From contig CAJWQX010000013.1 in NCBI GenBank assembly GCA_913045265.1, positions 1 to 54,914 of the forward strand: a stretch of DNA of 54,914 nt, given 5' to 3'. The translations under genes and the position numbers were made by a program. Shown piece after piece: positions 25,006 through 33,646 of the stretch; position 1 is the first letter of the stretch; the number at the start of each line of letters is the position of its first letter. The notes below the pieces were generated by a model, which was given only the letters and a program-made list of their open reading frames with translations, had not been told where the DNA came from and did no database searches. Source of the stretch: UBA11889 sp002313255. GTDB taxonomy: Bacteria; Pseudomonadota; Gammaproteobacteria; Pseudomonadales; Azotimanducaceae.

Positions 25006-26001
25006 TTATGCCGATGCCAGCATCTCTGCTACGTGCTTTCCAAAGTACGTCAGGATTCCATCGGCACCGGCCCGTTTACAAGAAACTAGAGACTCCAGAA
25101 TCACGTTCTCTTCCAACCACCCATTTTCGATAGCAGCCATATGCATCGCGTATTCGCCACTTACCTGATATACAAAAGTTGGTACCGCAAATCGCTCTTT
25201 TACTCGCTGGACTACATCGAGGTAGGGCATCCCCGGTTTCACCATCACCATGTCCGCCCCTTCATCCAGATCGAGCGCGATTTCTCGTAGTGCTTCGTCG
25301 GTATTGGCGGGGTCCATTTGGTAGTTCATCTTATCGCTATGTCCGAGGCTTGAGGCGGATCCAACGGCGTCACGAAACGGGCCGTAATAGGCGGACGCAT
25401 ACTTCGCGGAATACGCCATAATCTTGGTATTAAAGAACTCATCGGCTTCGAGCCTTTCCCGAATTGCGCCGATTCGCCCATCCATCATGTCTGAGGGCGC
25501 AATAACGTCCGCACCCGCTGCCGCACAGATCATTGCTTGTTCGACCAGCACGTCAATCGTCGGGTCGTTAACAACATAGCCCGCGTCATCCAACAATCCA
25601 TCCTGGCCGTGAGAAGTATAAGGATCCAACGCTGCATCTGTGATTATCCCTAAATCGGGACATGATTCTTTTACGGCGGTGACTGCCCTCGGAATAAGAC
25701 CCTCGGGATTTGTGGCTTCGCTACCGCCCGGATCCTTGAGACGAGGTTCGATTCTTGGAAATAACGCGATCGCAGGTACGCCGTACTCCACCAGTAACTT
25801 CGCTTGCGCAACCAGTCCGTCCAGACTTAGCCGCTCAATGCCGGGCATCGATTCAACGGGTTCACGTAATCCGGTTCCCTCAACAACGAACATCGGATAA
25901 ATGAGGTCGTTAGTCGACAGCTCGTTCTCGCGTACCAAACGCCGAACAAAATCACTTGAGCGATTTCGGCGCATACGGGTTTTCGGATAGCGCACTGTCA
26001 T
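25006..26001 (-). CDS. hemB: Delta-aminolevulinic acid dehydratase (porphobilinogen synthase) HemB
   Basis: About 331 residues. Condenses two 5-aminolevulinate molecules to porphobilinogen in haem synthesis. The two active-site lysines are in YSAKYASAYYGP and MVKPGMPYLD. The metal loop reads DAALDPYTSHGQDG: the zinc-binding Cys triplet of the E. coli type is replaced by Ala/Asp, as in the Mg-dependent pseudomonad enzyme. ATG 26001 is my start; a GTG four codons upstream (26013) is the alternative. It is divergent from trxA. Confidence 0.95.
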   Translation of the reverse strand: MTVRYPKTRMRRNRSSDFVRRLVRENELSTNDLIYPMFVVEGTGLREPVESMPGIERLSLDGLVAQAKLLVEYGVPAIALFPRIEPRLKDPGGSEATNPEGLIPRAVTAVKESCPDLGIITDAALDPYTSHGQDGLLDDAGYVVNDPTIDVLVEQAMICAAAGADVIAPSDMMDGRIGAIRERLEADEFFNTKIMAYSAKYASAYYGPFRDAVGSASSLGHSDKMNYQMDPANTDEALREIALDLDEGADMVMVKPGMPYLDVVQRVKERFAVPTFVYQVSGEYAMHMAAIENGWLEENVILESLVSCKRAGADGILTYFGKHVAEMLASA

Positions 26002-26190
26002 TAAACTACTCACTTTGTCATTCGACTCGCCGCATTGTCTCAGCAGCGTCGCTGTATTTCAGCGCTTTATTGGACGAGGTCCTAAGGCGTCTTTGGTGTG
26101 GATCGATATCCGTCCGTATCCGAGTAAATAAATAAAGAGCTACTGTCCGCCGCTTCTGTTCGTTATCGCATTCTTTAACATGATCACAAA

Positions 26191-26199
26191 TGCTATATT
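26191..26199 (+). promoter_or_regulatory. Extended -10 promoter of trxA
   Basis: TGCTATATT combines the extended TGN element with a good -10 hexamer (TATATT), with no clear -35. Transcription would begin about 20 bases before GGAGGA (26216-26221), the strong ribosome site of trxA. Confidence 0.55.
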
Positions 26200-26225
26200 G
26201 AGACTCATGGAACATGGAGGATTGA

Positions 26226-26552
26226 ATGAGCAACAACATACACCACGTCACCGATGCTAGCTGGGACACGGATGTGCTCGAGGCAGATGGTCCTGTACTA
26301 GTTGACTATTGGGCCGAGTGGTGTGGACCCTGCAAAATGATCGCTCCGATCCTCGAAGAAATAGCCAGTGAATACTCTGAAACGCTCAAAGTCTGCAAGA
26401 TTGATATAGATTCCAATGAAGGGACACCTCCTAAATACGGCATACGCGGAATTCCGACCTTGATGCTTTTTCGTGATGGCCAGGTCGAAGCAACCAAAGT
26501 TGGCGCGCTATCGAAATCACAACTTGCAGCGTTTCTTGACAGCAACATCTAA
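26226..26552 (+). CDS. trxA: Thioredoxin TrxA
   Basis: 108-residue cytoplasmic dithiol reductant for ribonucleotide reductase, methionine sulfoxide reductase and others. The active site is WCGPC with Cys33 and Cys36, Asp27 is the buried acid and GIPT supplies the cis-Pro. The GGAGGA ribosome site at 26216 fixes the start. Position before rho is conserved in gammaproteobacteria. A weak hairpin GAGTC/GACTC (26570-26585) follows but lacks a T run. Confidence 0.96.
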   Translation: MSNNIHHVTDASWDTDVLEADGPVLVDYWAEWCGPCKMIAPILEEIASEYSETLKVCKIDIDSNEGTPPKYGIRGIPTLMLFRDGQVEATKVGALSKSQLAAFLDSNI

Positions 26553-26787
26553 TAAGTCGATCGCAAACGGAGTCTATTAGGACTCAATCTAAGATGCCTT
26601 TCGAGGGCAGGATTAGGTTCTTGTCGTGACGTTATTGGATCAGACTAGCTCATTCAAAATGCTAGACGCGGGCGTCAACGCGGTGGTACATTCGAGAGCT
26701 GGCGGCTAATTCAGCCATCGACTCTATCCCTTTTTCTCCGGTGCCACTGGTATCCGCAAATGTTTGCAACCGACCGGAAGAGAAGCC

Positions 26788-26829
26788 ATGCGTACCACTG
26801 AGTACGCGACACACACCACCGATGAATAA
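26788..26829 (+). CDS. Putative rho leader peptide (13 residues)
   Basis: ATG CGT ACC ACT ... GAT GAA TAA encodes MRTTEYATHTTDE. It has a good upstream ribosome site (GGAAGAGAAG at about 26776-26785) and stops 6 bases before the rho ATG. In E. coli a short leader ORF (rhoL) also sits in the trxA-rho space, though its sequence is unlike this one. The rho ATG itself has no clear ribosome site, so coupling from this peptide is plausible. Existence as a translated peptide is inference. Confidence 0.45.
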   Translation: MRTTEYATHTTDE

Positions 26830-26835
26830 CGTGAA

Positions 26836-28098
26836 ATGAACTTAACAGACTTGAAAAGAAAACCCGTCGCCGAGCTCGTCGAAATGGCCCATGAAATGGG
26901 ACTTGAAAATCTAGCTCGGTCACGTAAACAGGAAGTGATCGCCGCGATATTACGCAAACAAGCGCAAAGTGGCGTCGACATTTATGGTAACGGGACCCTC
27001 GAAATACTATCCGATGGCTTCGGTTTTCTCCGCTCCCACGATACAAGCTATTTGGCAGGTCCCGACGACATCTACGTTTCTCACAGCCAAATTCGGCGTT
27101 TTAATTTGCGTACTGGCGATAGTATCTCGGGAAAGATACGGCCGCCTAAAGATGGCGAACGATACTTCGCTCTCCTCAAAGTTGACGAAATTAACCTTTC
27201 CGAGCCCAATGCTAAGCAGCATCAGATCCTTTTTGAGAATTTGACGCCGCTCTTTCCTGAAGAGCGTTTTACCCTCGAACGCGGCAATGGCAGCAGTGAG
27301 GATCTGTCTGGTCGAATCGTCGATCTGATAGCACCCATTGGCAAAGGACAACGAGCGCTTATCGTTTCTCCGCCAAAAGCAGGTAAAACTCTGATGCTTC
27401 AGGCGATCGCGCAGTCGATTACGTCCAACGACCCAGATGCCATCATGATTGTGCTTTTGATCGACGAACGTCCGGAAGAAGTGACAGAAATGCAACGATT
27501 AGTGCAGGGTGAGGTCGTCGCCAGCACCTTTGACGAGCCGCCATCTCGCCATGTCCAAGTCGCTGAAATGGTCATCGAAAAAGCCAAGCGACTAGTCGAA
27601 CACAAGAAAAACGTTGTAATCCTGCTTGATTCGATTACCCGACTTGCCCGCGCTTACAACACGATTGTGCCTTCTTCGGGCAAAGTCCTTACGGGAGGTG
27701 TCGACGCGCACGCACTCGAAAGACCGAAGAGATTTTACGGGGCCGCACGGAATCTCGAAGAAGGTGGAAGCCTAACCATTGTCGCAACGGCGATTGTGGA
27801 AACAGGGTCAAAGATGGACGAGGTCATCTACGAAGAATTCAAAGGCACAGGGAACATGGAACTTCACCTCGAACGGAAGATCGCGGAAAAACGCGTTTAT
27901 CCCGCCATTAACATTCGACGTTCAGGAACACGCCGAGAAGAACTTCTCATGAGCGAAGAAGAGCTCCAACGTGTATGGATACTAAGAAAGCTACTGCACG
28001 ATATGGACGATATCGCCGCGATCGAATTCATGACCGATAAGCTGAAAGACACAAAGACCAACGAAGAATTCTTTTCGTTGATGAAGGGTGGGCGATAA
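26836..28098 (+). CDS. rho: Transcription termination factor Rho
   Basis: 420-residue hexameric RNA helicase that ends transcription. It has the N-terminal helical and cold-shock-like RNA domain (EILSDGFGFLRS), the ATPase P-loop PPKAGKT near residue 179, Walker B VVILLDSITRLARAYN, the Q/R-loop segments (SSGKVLTGGVD) and the C-terminal GTGNMELHLERKIAE. Length matches E. coli Rho (419). It is preceded by trxA and a small leader ORF, and ends 8 bases before the convergent hemD stop. Confidence 0.98.
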   Translation: MNLTDLKRKPVAELVEMAHEMGLENLARSRKQEVIAAILRKQAQSGVDIYGNGTLEILSDGFGFLRSHDTSYLAGPDDIYVSHSQIRRFNLRTGDSISGKIRPPKDGERYFALLKVDEINLSEPNAKQHQILFENLTPLFPEERFTLERGNGSSEDLSGRIVDLIAPIGKGQRALIVSPPKAGKTLMLQAIAQSITSNDPDAIMIVLLIDERPEEVTEMQRLVQGEVVASTFDEPPSRHVQVAEMVIEKAKRLVEHKKNVVILLDSITRLARAYNTIVPSSGKVLTGGVDAHALERPKRFYGAARNLEEGGSLTIVATAIVETGSKMDEVIYEEFKGTGNMELHLERKIAEKRVYPAINIRRSGTRREELLMSEEELQRVWILRKLLHDMDDIAAIEFMTDKLKDTKTNEEFFSLMKGGR

Positions 28099-28106
28099 AA
28101 CCTCGG

Positions 28107-28793
28107 TCAACGTAGACGATCTTTAAGAGTCGCTACGACTGTCCGAGGGTCGGCACCATTGCTATTAACAACATTCTTGAAACCAAAAGACGCCGCAACT
28201 TCAGCGACGCGACCCGAAGGTACTAAAACTGACAATTGACCCGCGTTAAAATTCGCCTGCCTGAAACATAACTCAGCGATTCTCGAGAGCGCTTCGGCAC
28301 TTGAGGCGACGATGACATCGCATGCGCCAACGTCCACAACCGGTTCGAGCAAAATGCGGCGGTACGTGATCCATGTACACACGCGAACCCCTCTGTCTGT
28401 GAGCCATTGGGCCAAGTCGGTACGTCCATCCGCACCCGCCACTATGAGCGCACTCCCTGCATCAGGGTATTGTTGCTCGAATAGTTCCAAAATCCCCTCG
28501 GAAGAGGCTTGTGCGGCCTGAACTGGCTCAAGCCCTATCGATCGAAGAGCCTCAGCGGTCGTCTGACCAACGGCCACCACAGGGCCAACCGAACTCCATT
28601 TTCGTTCTATCGCGTGTTTCACGGCATGCTCCGATACAAACACGGTGATATCGAACTCTTCGGGCGGCGCCATTTCTTTCACTATCTCGGTTGTCAAGAC
28701 AGGCGCGTTTATCGATTCAAACCCCGCCTCGGTTAACGCCCGCTCCAAGCGGGTTGCGCCTGGCTCGGAGCGGGTGATCCAAACGCAAGTCAT
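28107..28793 (-). CDS. hemD: Uroporphyrinogen-III synthase HemD
   Basis: 228 residues. Closes hydroxymethylbilane to uroporphyrinogen III with D-ring inversion. Sequence in this family is weakly conserved; here ITRSEPGA at the N-terminus, ITVFVSEHAVKHA, VAVGQTTAEALRSIG and a late VPSGRVAEVAASFG match. Its start overlaps the hemC stop by 4 bases, which together with the order hemC-hemD confirms the call. The downstream hemX/hemY genes found in pseudomonads are absent. Confidence 0.92.
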   Translation of the reverse strand: MTCVWITRSEPGATRLERALTEAGFESINAPVLTTEIVKEMAPPEEFDITVFVSEHAVKHAIERKWSSVGPVVAVGQTTAEALRSIGLEPVQAAQASSEGILELFEQQYPDAGSALIVAGADGRTDLAQWLTDRGVRVCTWITYRRILLEPVVDVGACDVIVASSAEALSRIAELCFRQANFNAGQLSVLVPSGRVAEVAASFGFKNVVNSNGADPRTVVATLKDRLR

Positions 28794-29692
28794 CCGACGT
28801 CAATTAACTCGCGTGCACCCATAGCTAGCAATGTTTCCGCAGCATCTTTGGCTAGAGCAGCACCATCTTCACCCTTTTTCTCGACGCGCAAACATCGGTC
28901 ACCAGCCTCGGTCAGAAGCACCGCGGTAACGTGGTAACCCGGGTCGAGTGGTCGGCAATAAACACCAAGTGGCGTGGTGCAATCTGCGCCAAGTCGCTTA
29001 ACTACCAGCCTTTCCGATTCGACCGCCATCGCGACACTATCGATGCACAATGAAGCAGCGATTGCCGCAATGTCTTTGCGTTCCTTCAAAAACTCAACGG
29101 CCAATGCACCTTGGCCAGCGGCAGGAACGCAGAAGTCGACATCCAGTCGTTGTCCTACTTCCGAGCTGAGACCGAGACGGTCGAGTCCCGCGCACGCTAG
29201 GAGTAGAGCGTCGAATTCACCGCGTCGAAGCTTTTCCAGCCGAGTCCCAACATTTCCTCGAACAGGAACAATGTCCAAATCCCGATTCTGTCTCACCAGT
29301 TGTGCGGTCCGTCGTCCGCTCGATGACCCGACTCGACTACCCTTCGGTAACGCTAGGATGCTATCGGCACCAACCAACGCATCACGCACGTCCGCCCTCT
29401 CACCCGCCGCCACTACATCAAACAATTCGTCGAGATTTGCTGGAACATCCTTCATGCTGTGAACGGCAAAATCAACCCGTTGCTCAAGCAAACCGTGCTC
29501 TAGTTCTTGGGTGAAAAGACCTTTCCCGCCCAGGTCTTGAAGACGCTCGTGCCGGCGAATATCGCCCTCGGTGGTGTAACCAACGATTTCGACGTCTAAC
29601 TCATTATCGATTTGGGATAATAGTGACCCCACGTGCTTCGCCTGCCATAACGCAAGCTCGCTTTTTCTCGTTGCGATACGAATCTTCTTCAT
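28790..29692 (-). CDS. hemC: Porphobilinogen deaminase (hydroxymethylbilane synthase) HemC
   Basis: 300 residues. Polymerises four porphobilinogens to hydroxymethylbilane. RIATRKSELALWQAKHV opens the protein, HSMKDVP and GSSSGRRTAQL mark the active site, and Cys238 in GADCTTPLGVYC is the dipyrromethane cofactor attachment residue. It is divergent from argH across a 277-base spacer that carries the argH promoter. It is translationally coupled to hemD. Confidence 0.96.
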   Translation of the reverse strand: MKKIRIATRKSELALWQAKHVGSLLSQIDNELDVEIVGYTTEGDIRRHERLQDLGGKGLFTQELEHGLLEQRVDFAVHSMKDVPANLDELFDVVAAGERADVRDALVGADSILALPKGSRVGSSSGRRTAQLVRQNRDLDIVPVRGNVGTRLEKLRRGEFDALLLACAGLDRLGLSSEVGQRLDVDFCVPAAGQGALAVEFLKERKDIAAIAASLCIDSVAMAVESERLVVKRLGADCTTPLGVYCRPLDPGYHVTAVLLTEAGDRCLRVEKKGEDGAALAKDAAETLLAMGARELIDVG

Positions 29693-29931
29693 CGCGCGTG
29701 GAGGTATCCGTTCAGCCTCATTTATTGATCACTCAGTGCGCCCATCCAAAGGAAGCCGCCATCAAAGCAGTTCGCTCGATTGCTCGACGATACAGCGACC
29801 ACGCGTTGTTGCGAAGCGCTTCCGGACGCGGTGACCAAAAAAATCGTGTCCCGCACGTTGGACGCGCGTTTGGCGTCGCCCAACCACGTAAATTCGTCAA
29901 CGAAGAGAAAAAACCTTAGCCAACCGGACGT

Positions 29932-29940
29932 TGGTATAAT
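29932..29940 (+). promoter_or_regulatory. Extended -10 promoter of argH
   Basis: TGGTATAAT joins the TGN extension to a perfect -10 hexamer (29935-29940), 29 bases before the argH ATG. No good -35 box is present at 17 bases, as usual for extended -10 promoters. I saw no obvious ARG box around it. Confidence 0.7.
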
Positions 29941-29969
29941 CTCGCTTCTTCTCAGCCCCGCTTTACGCA

Positions 29970-31352
29970 ATGGCCAAAATCCCTACCAAACCATGGGGCG
30001 GACGTTTTTCAGAGCCCACCAATAAATTCGTGGAACGTTTTTCTGCGTCGGTCAATTTCGACCGTCGGTTATACGCTTACGACATTCTAGGTTCGACCGC
30101 TCATGCGGAGATGCTCTCGAAGATCGGCGTTCTAACTGATGCAGAATGCCGCGTCATTACTGACGGATTGCATAAAATTCGTGAGGAAATTGAGGCCGGG
30201 AAATTCGAATGGTCGATCGTCCTCGAAGATGTGCACATGAACATCGAAGCTCGCCTGGTCGAACTCGTCGGCGAGCCCGGGAAAAAGCTCCATACCGGCC
30301 GTTCGCGAAACGACCAAATCGCGACGGATATGCGCCTTTGGACCCGTGATCAAATCGATCAGATCGCCGCCGACCAAACTGTCATCCTTGGACATCTATT
30401 GGATACGGCTGAACGTCACGCGAGCACTATCATGCCTGGGTTTACGCACCTGCAGGTTGCTCAGCCAATCACTTTCGGCCACCACCTATTGGCTTGGTTC
30501 GAAATGTTGCATCGGGATCGAGAGCGATTCTTAGAATGTCGTCATCGAGTAAACGTCTCGCCCCTTGGTAGCGCCGCTTTAGCAGGAACCGGTTTTCCGA
30601 TTGACCGCGAATTTACCGCCAAGAAACTTGGATTTGAGGGCCTCGCACAGAACTCGCTTGACGCAGTGAGTGATCGTGATTTCGCAATCGAGTTTGCTGC
30701 GATCGCGAGCATGACGTCGCTGCACCTATCGCGTTGGTGTGAAGAACTCGTGGCGTGGAATTCGCCCGCGTTTGATTTCATTGAACTACCCGACAGTTTT
30801 TGCACGGGATCGAGCATCATGCCGCAGAAAAAGAACCCGGACATCCCTGAACTCGTCCGTGGTAAAACCGGCAGAGTCTTGGGTAATCTTTCCAGCTTAA
30901 TGGTGTTAATGAAAAGCCAGCCGTTGGCGTATAACAGGGATAACCAAGAAGACAAAGAAGCCCTTTTTGATACCGCCGATACCCTTCGAGATTGCCTTTT
31001 CGCAATGGGCGAAATCATCGCCGCTATGTCACCTAGGGTGGACAATATGCGCGCATTCGCGGAAAAAGGTTTCGCGACGGCGACGGACTTAGCGGATTAC
31101 CTTGTCCGAAAGGGCATCCCCTTTAGAGATGCCCATGCTATCGTCGGGCACGCAGTTGCCCACGCATCGGAGAAGGGACTCGCCCTTCATGAAATCGAGC
31201 TTTCTCAACTCCAGCAGTTTTCTGACGCCATCGATGCAGACGTTTTCGATTCCCTGACTTTGGAAGGATCGATCGCCGCGCGCAACCACCTTGGCGGGAC
31301 AGCTCCAGAAGCCGTAATGGCAGCCATCAAAAGCGCTAGAAAAAGACTGTGA
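29970..31352 (+). CDS. argH: Argininosuccinate lyase ArgH
   Basis: 460 residues. Splits argininosuccinate into arginine and fumarate, last step of arginine synthesis. The lyase superfamily signature GSSIMPQKKNPD with its flexible catalytic loop is near residue 284, and the N-terminal WGGRFSEPTNKFVERFSASV plus HTGRSRNDQIATD are diagnostic. It has its own extended -10 promoter and is followed by lptM on the same strand. The neighbourhood hemCD/argH and lptM-lysA recalls pseudomonads. Confidence 0.97.
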   Translation: MAKIPTKPWGGRFSEPTNKFVERFSASVNFDRRLYAYDILGSTAHAEMLSKIGVLTDAECRVITDGLHKIREEIEAGKFEWSIVLEDVHMNIEARLVELVGEPGKKLHTGRSRNDQIATDMRLWTRDQIDQIAADQTVILGHLLDTAERHASTIMPGFTHLQVAQPITFGHHLLAWFEMLHRDRERFLECRHRVNVSPLGSAALAGTGFPIDREFTAKKLGFEGLAQNSLDAVSDRDFAIEFAAIASMTSLHLSRWCEELVAWNSPAFDFIELPDSFCTGSSIMPQKKNPDIPELVRGKTGRVLGNLSSLMVLMKSQPLAYNRDNQEDKEALFDTADTLRDCLFAMGEIIAAMSPRVDNMRAFAEKGFATATDLADYLVRKGIPFRDAHAIVGHAVAHASEKGLALHEIELSQLQQFSDAIDADVFDSLTLEGSIAARNHLGGTAPEAVMAAIKSARKRL

Positions 31353-31391
31353 TCACTCTCGACCGAATTCGCCACACAGCACCACTGTGCC

Positions 31392-31397
31392 TATACT
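31392..31397 (+). promoter_or_regulatory. Possible -10 box of the lptM-lysA-dapF transcript
   Basis: TATACT lies 31 bases before the lptM ATG, with no convincing -35. A small hairpin CACAG/CTGTG directly upstream (about 31374-31388) could weakly separate argH transcription. Low certainty. Confidence 0.3.
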
Positions 31398-31427
31398 GCT
31401 GCGCCTTTTTTTCACTGGACGTTTAAA

Positions 31428-31526
31428 ATGCGCCTTTTTCTAATCGCCGCGGTCTGTTTCCTGGTCGCGACCTGTGGCCAAAAAGGTCCGCTGACCCTAC
31501 CCGACGAGACCGTTATCACAGGATAG
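31428..31526 (+). CDS. lptM: LPS-assembly lipoprotein LptM (YifL/LppL family)
   Basis: A 32-residue lipoprotein precursor starting MRLFLIAAVCFLVATCGQKG. The hydrophobic leader ends in lipobox LVATC, so Cys16 would be lipidated, leaving a 17-residue mature peptide with the family hallmark CGQKGPL. LptM joins the LptD/LptE translocon in the outer membrane and helps LptD form its native disulfides. The stop lies 2 bases before lysA; a location just before lysA or dapF is conserved in gammaproteobacteria. It is short enough to be missed by automatic gene finders. Confidence 0.88.
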   Translation: MRLFLIAAVCFLVATCGQKGPLTLPDETVITG

Positions 31527-31528
31527 CT

Positions 31529-32776
31529 ATGTCCCTTGACCGAACGGATGGAATTCTTTGTTTAGACGGCGTACGGCTAGACGAGGTTGCGGACCGCTTT
31601 GGCACCCCAACCTATGTCTATAGTTGGAACAATATAGAAGCTCGATACCGAGATCTTGCGGGAGCCCTTGCCGACACCAGGCACCGAATCTGTTATGCCG
31701 TGAAAGCGAATAGCAACCTCGCGATACTCCGTCATTTGAGCGAGCTAGGCGCAAATTTTGACATCGTGTCAGGAGGGGAATTGGAGCGCCTCATGGTGGT
31801 CGGTATTTCTCCGTCACAGGCAATCTTTTCCGGTGTCGGCAAAAGCGTGGCAGAAATCGACTTCGCCCTAAAAGCAGGGATCGGGTGCATCAATATGGAA
31901 AGCACCGCAGAATTAGAAAGGATTGAAGCGCGCTCCGGTCTCCTAGGCAAAATAGCGCCGGTGTCCGTTCGACTCAATCCCGACGTCGATGCCAATACAC
32001 ATCCCTATATTTCGACAGGCTTGAGGAAAAATAAGTTTGGTGTCGCGGAGACAGAAGCGATCGAAATGTGTCGCTATGCACACAAATCGAAGAGCCTGAA
32101 AATCTTCGGGCTAGGCTGCCACATCGGTTCCCAAATCAACCAAACTGCACCTTTCATCGAGGCCCTGGATCACCTGATCAGGCTCACCCATCAATTGTCT
32201 GATGAAGGAATTGAACTAGCACATCTGGATTTAGGCGGCGGACTTGGAATTCGCTACGCCGATGAAGAGGAACTTGATGTAGCAAGCTACGCAGCAGCCG
32301 TATCCGAAAAGCTAGAAGGCCTCAACGTCGAATTACTGATTGAACCGGGTCGTTATCTAGTCGCCGAAGCTGGCCTGCTATTGACCCGAGTCGAGTACCT
32401 CAAACCTTCGCGCGTGACTGATCAACCAAATTACGCCATCGTGGACGCAGCAATGAATGACCTCATTCGACCCGCTCTTTATCAGGCGTATCACCCAGTC
32501 CTTTCAGTAGGCGCTGATGATCTAGACAGCTGTCGATGGGACATCGTTGGCCCAATTTGCGAGTCCGGCGACTTCCTCGCGTTGCAGCGCGATCTCGACT
32601 TGTCGGAGGGTTCCTTGTTGGCAATACTTTCGACGGGTGCATACGGTTTCGTCCAGTCCTCAAACTACAATACGAGAGCGCGATCGGCCGAAGTAATGAT
32701 CCGCAGTAACGAGTTGCAGCTGGTCCGCGATAGAGAATCCATCAGCGATCTTCTGCGTCTCGAACGGATCTTGTGA
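31529..32776 (+). CDS. lysA: Diaminopimelate decarboxylase LysA
   Basis: 415-residue PLP enzyme converting meso-diaminopimelate to lysine. The PLP Lys is about residue 59 in CYAVKANSN, with GGGLGIRY, EPGRYLVAEAG and the catalytic CESGDFLA. It is the second gene of the lptM-lysA-dapF-DUF484-xerC-yigB run, all close together and probably one operon. Confidence 0.97.
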   Translation: MSLDRTDGILCLDGVRLDEVADRFGTPTYVYSWNNIEARYRDLAGALADTRHRICYAVKANSNLAILRHLSELGANFDIVSGGELERLMVVGISPSQAIFSGVGKSVAEIDFALKAGIGCINMESTAELERIEARSGLLGKIAPVSVRLNPDVDANTHPYISTGLRKNKFGVAETEAIEMCRYAHKSKSLKIFGLGCHIGSQINQTAPFIEALDHLIRLTHQLSDEGIELAHLDLGGGLGIRYADEEELDVASYAAAVSEKLEGLNVELLIEPGRYLVAEAGLLLTRVEYLKPSRVTDQPNYAIVDAAMNDLIRPALYQAYHPVLSVGADDLDSCRWDIVGPICESGDFLALQRDLDLSEGSLLAILSTGAYGFVQSSNYNTRARSAEVMIRSNELQLVRDRESISDLLRLERIL

Positions 32777-32794
32777 TCGGATCGGGATTGGGTC

Positions 32795-33646
32795 ATGAAA
32801 CTTAAGTTTACGAAAATGCACGGATTAGGAAACGACTTCCTGGTCCTCGAACTCGTAACCCAGAACTTTGATCTCACACCAGAACTTATCAGGACGTGGG
32901 GAGATCGCAGGACCGGGATCGGTTTCGATCAGCTTTTAATCGTCCGCCCACCCTCAAATCCCGAGACAGATTTCCGCTACCAAATTTTTAATGTTGATGG
33001 CACGGAAGCACAACAATGCGGAAACGGCGCTCGTTGTATCGCTAAATATGTGACACACGCGAGACTAACGATCAAGAAATCGCTGCGAATGGATGCGCCT
33101 AGTGGAATCGTTAATACATCGATCCTCGAGATTGCGGTAGACAGCCCAAATACCAGTATTGTTCGTGTGGACATGGGCATCCCCTGCACCAAACCATCCG
33201 TAATTCCATTTCTTACGGACGAGCCAGCCGTTCAGTACGCGGTCGACATTGGGTCCCAGGAAATCGAGTTTGTTCCGTTATCGATGGGAAACCCCCATGC
33301 CGTGGTTATTGTCGACGACGTCAACGATGCACCCATCACGGAGTGGGCACGGATGCTGCAAACCAACGACCGATTTCCCGAGGGCGTCAATGTTGGATTT
33401 ATGCAAATCGTCGATCGCCAGTTTGTGCACCTTCGTGTAGTTGAACGCGGTGTCGGTGAAACACTTGCTTGTGGTACTGGAGCTTGTGCTGGAGTTGTCG
33501 CAGGGCGTTTACTTGGAAAATTGGACGATAGGGTCCAAGTGTCTTTACCAGGAGGTAAAGTACGCGTCGTGTGGCAGGATGAAAGCTCAATCGTTGAAAT
33601 GATCGGCCCAGCTACTTGGGTATACGACGGCGAACTCCGAATATGA
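32795..33646 (+). CDS. dapF: Diaminopimelate epimerase DapF
   Basis: 283 residues. PLP-independent epimerase turning LL- into meso-diaminopimelate for peptidoglycan and lysine. The two catalytic cysteines are Cys75 (QCGNGARC) and Cys226 (LACGTGAC). The N-terminus KFTKMHGLGNDFLVL is typical. It follows lysA by 18 bases and overlaps the next gene by 4 bases (ATGA). Confidence 0.97.
   Translation: MKLKFTKMHGLGNDFLVLELVTQNFDLTPELIRTWGDRRTGIGFDQLLIVRPPSNPETDFRYQIFNVDGTEAQQCGNGARCIAKYVTHARLTIKKSLRMDAPSGIVNTSILEIAVDSPNTSIVRVDMGIPCTKPSVIPFLTDEPAVQYAVDIGSQEIEFVPLSMGNPHAVVIVDDVNDAPITEWARMLQTNDRFPEGVNVGFMQIVDRQFVHLRVVERGVGETLACGTGACAGVVAGRLLGKLDDRVQVSLPGGKVRVVWQDESSIVEMIGPATWVYDGELRI

Noticed and set aside
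26570..26585. Hairpin GAGTC/GACTC as a trxA terminator
   Set aside because: Only 5 bp and no T run follows.
26659..26709. Second small ORF in the trxA-rho spacer (16 residues)
   Set aside because: No ribosome site and no link to the rho start.
29722..29970. Minus-strand frame of 82 codons in the hemC-argH spacer
   Set aside because: It runs across the argH promoter and has no family signature.
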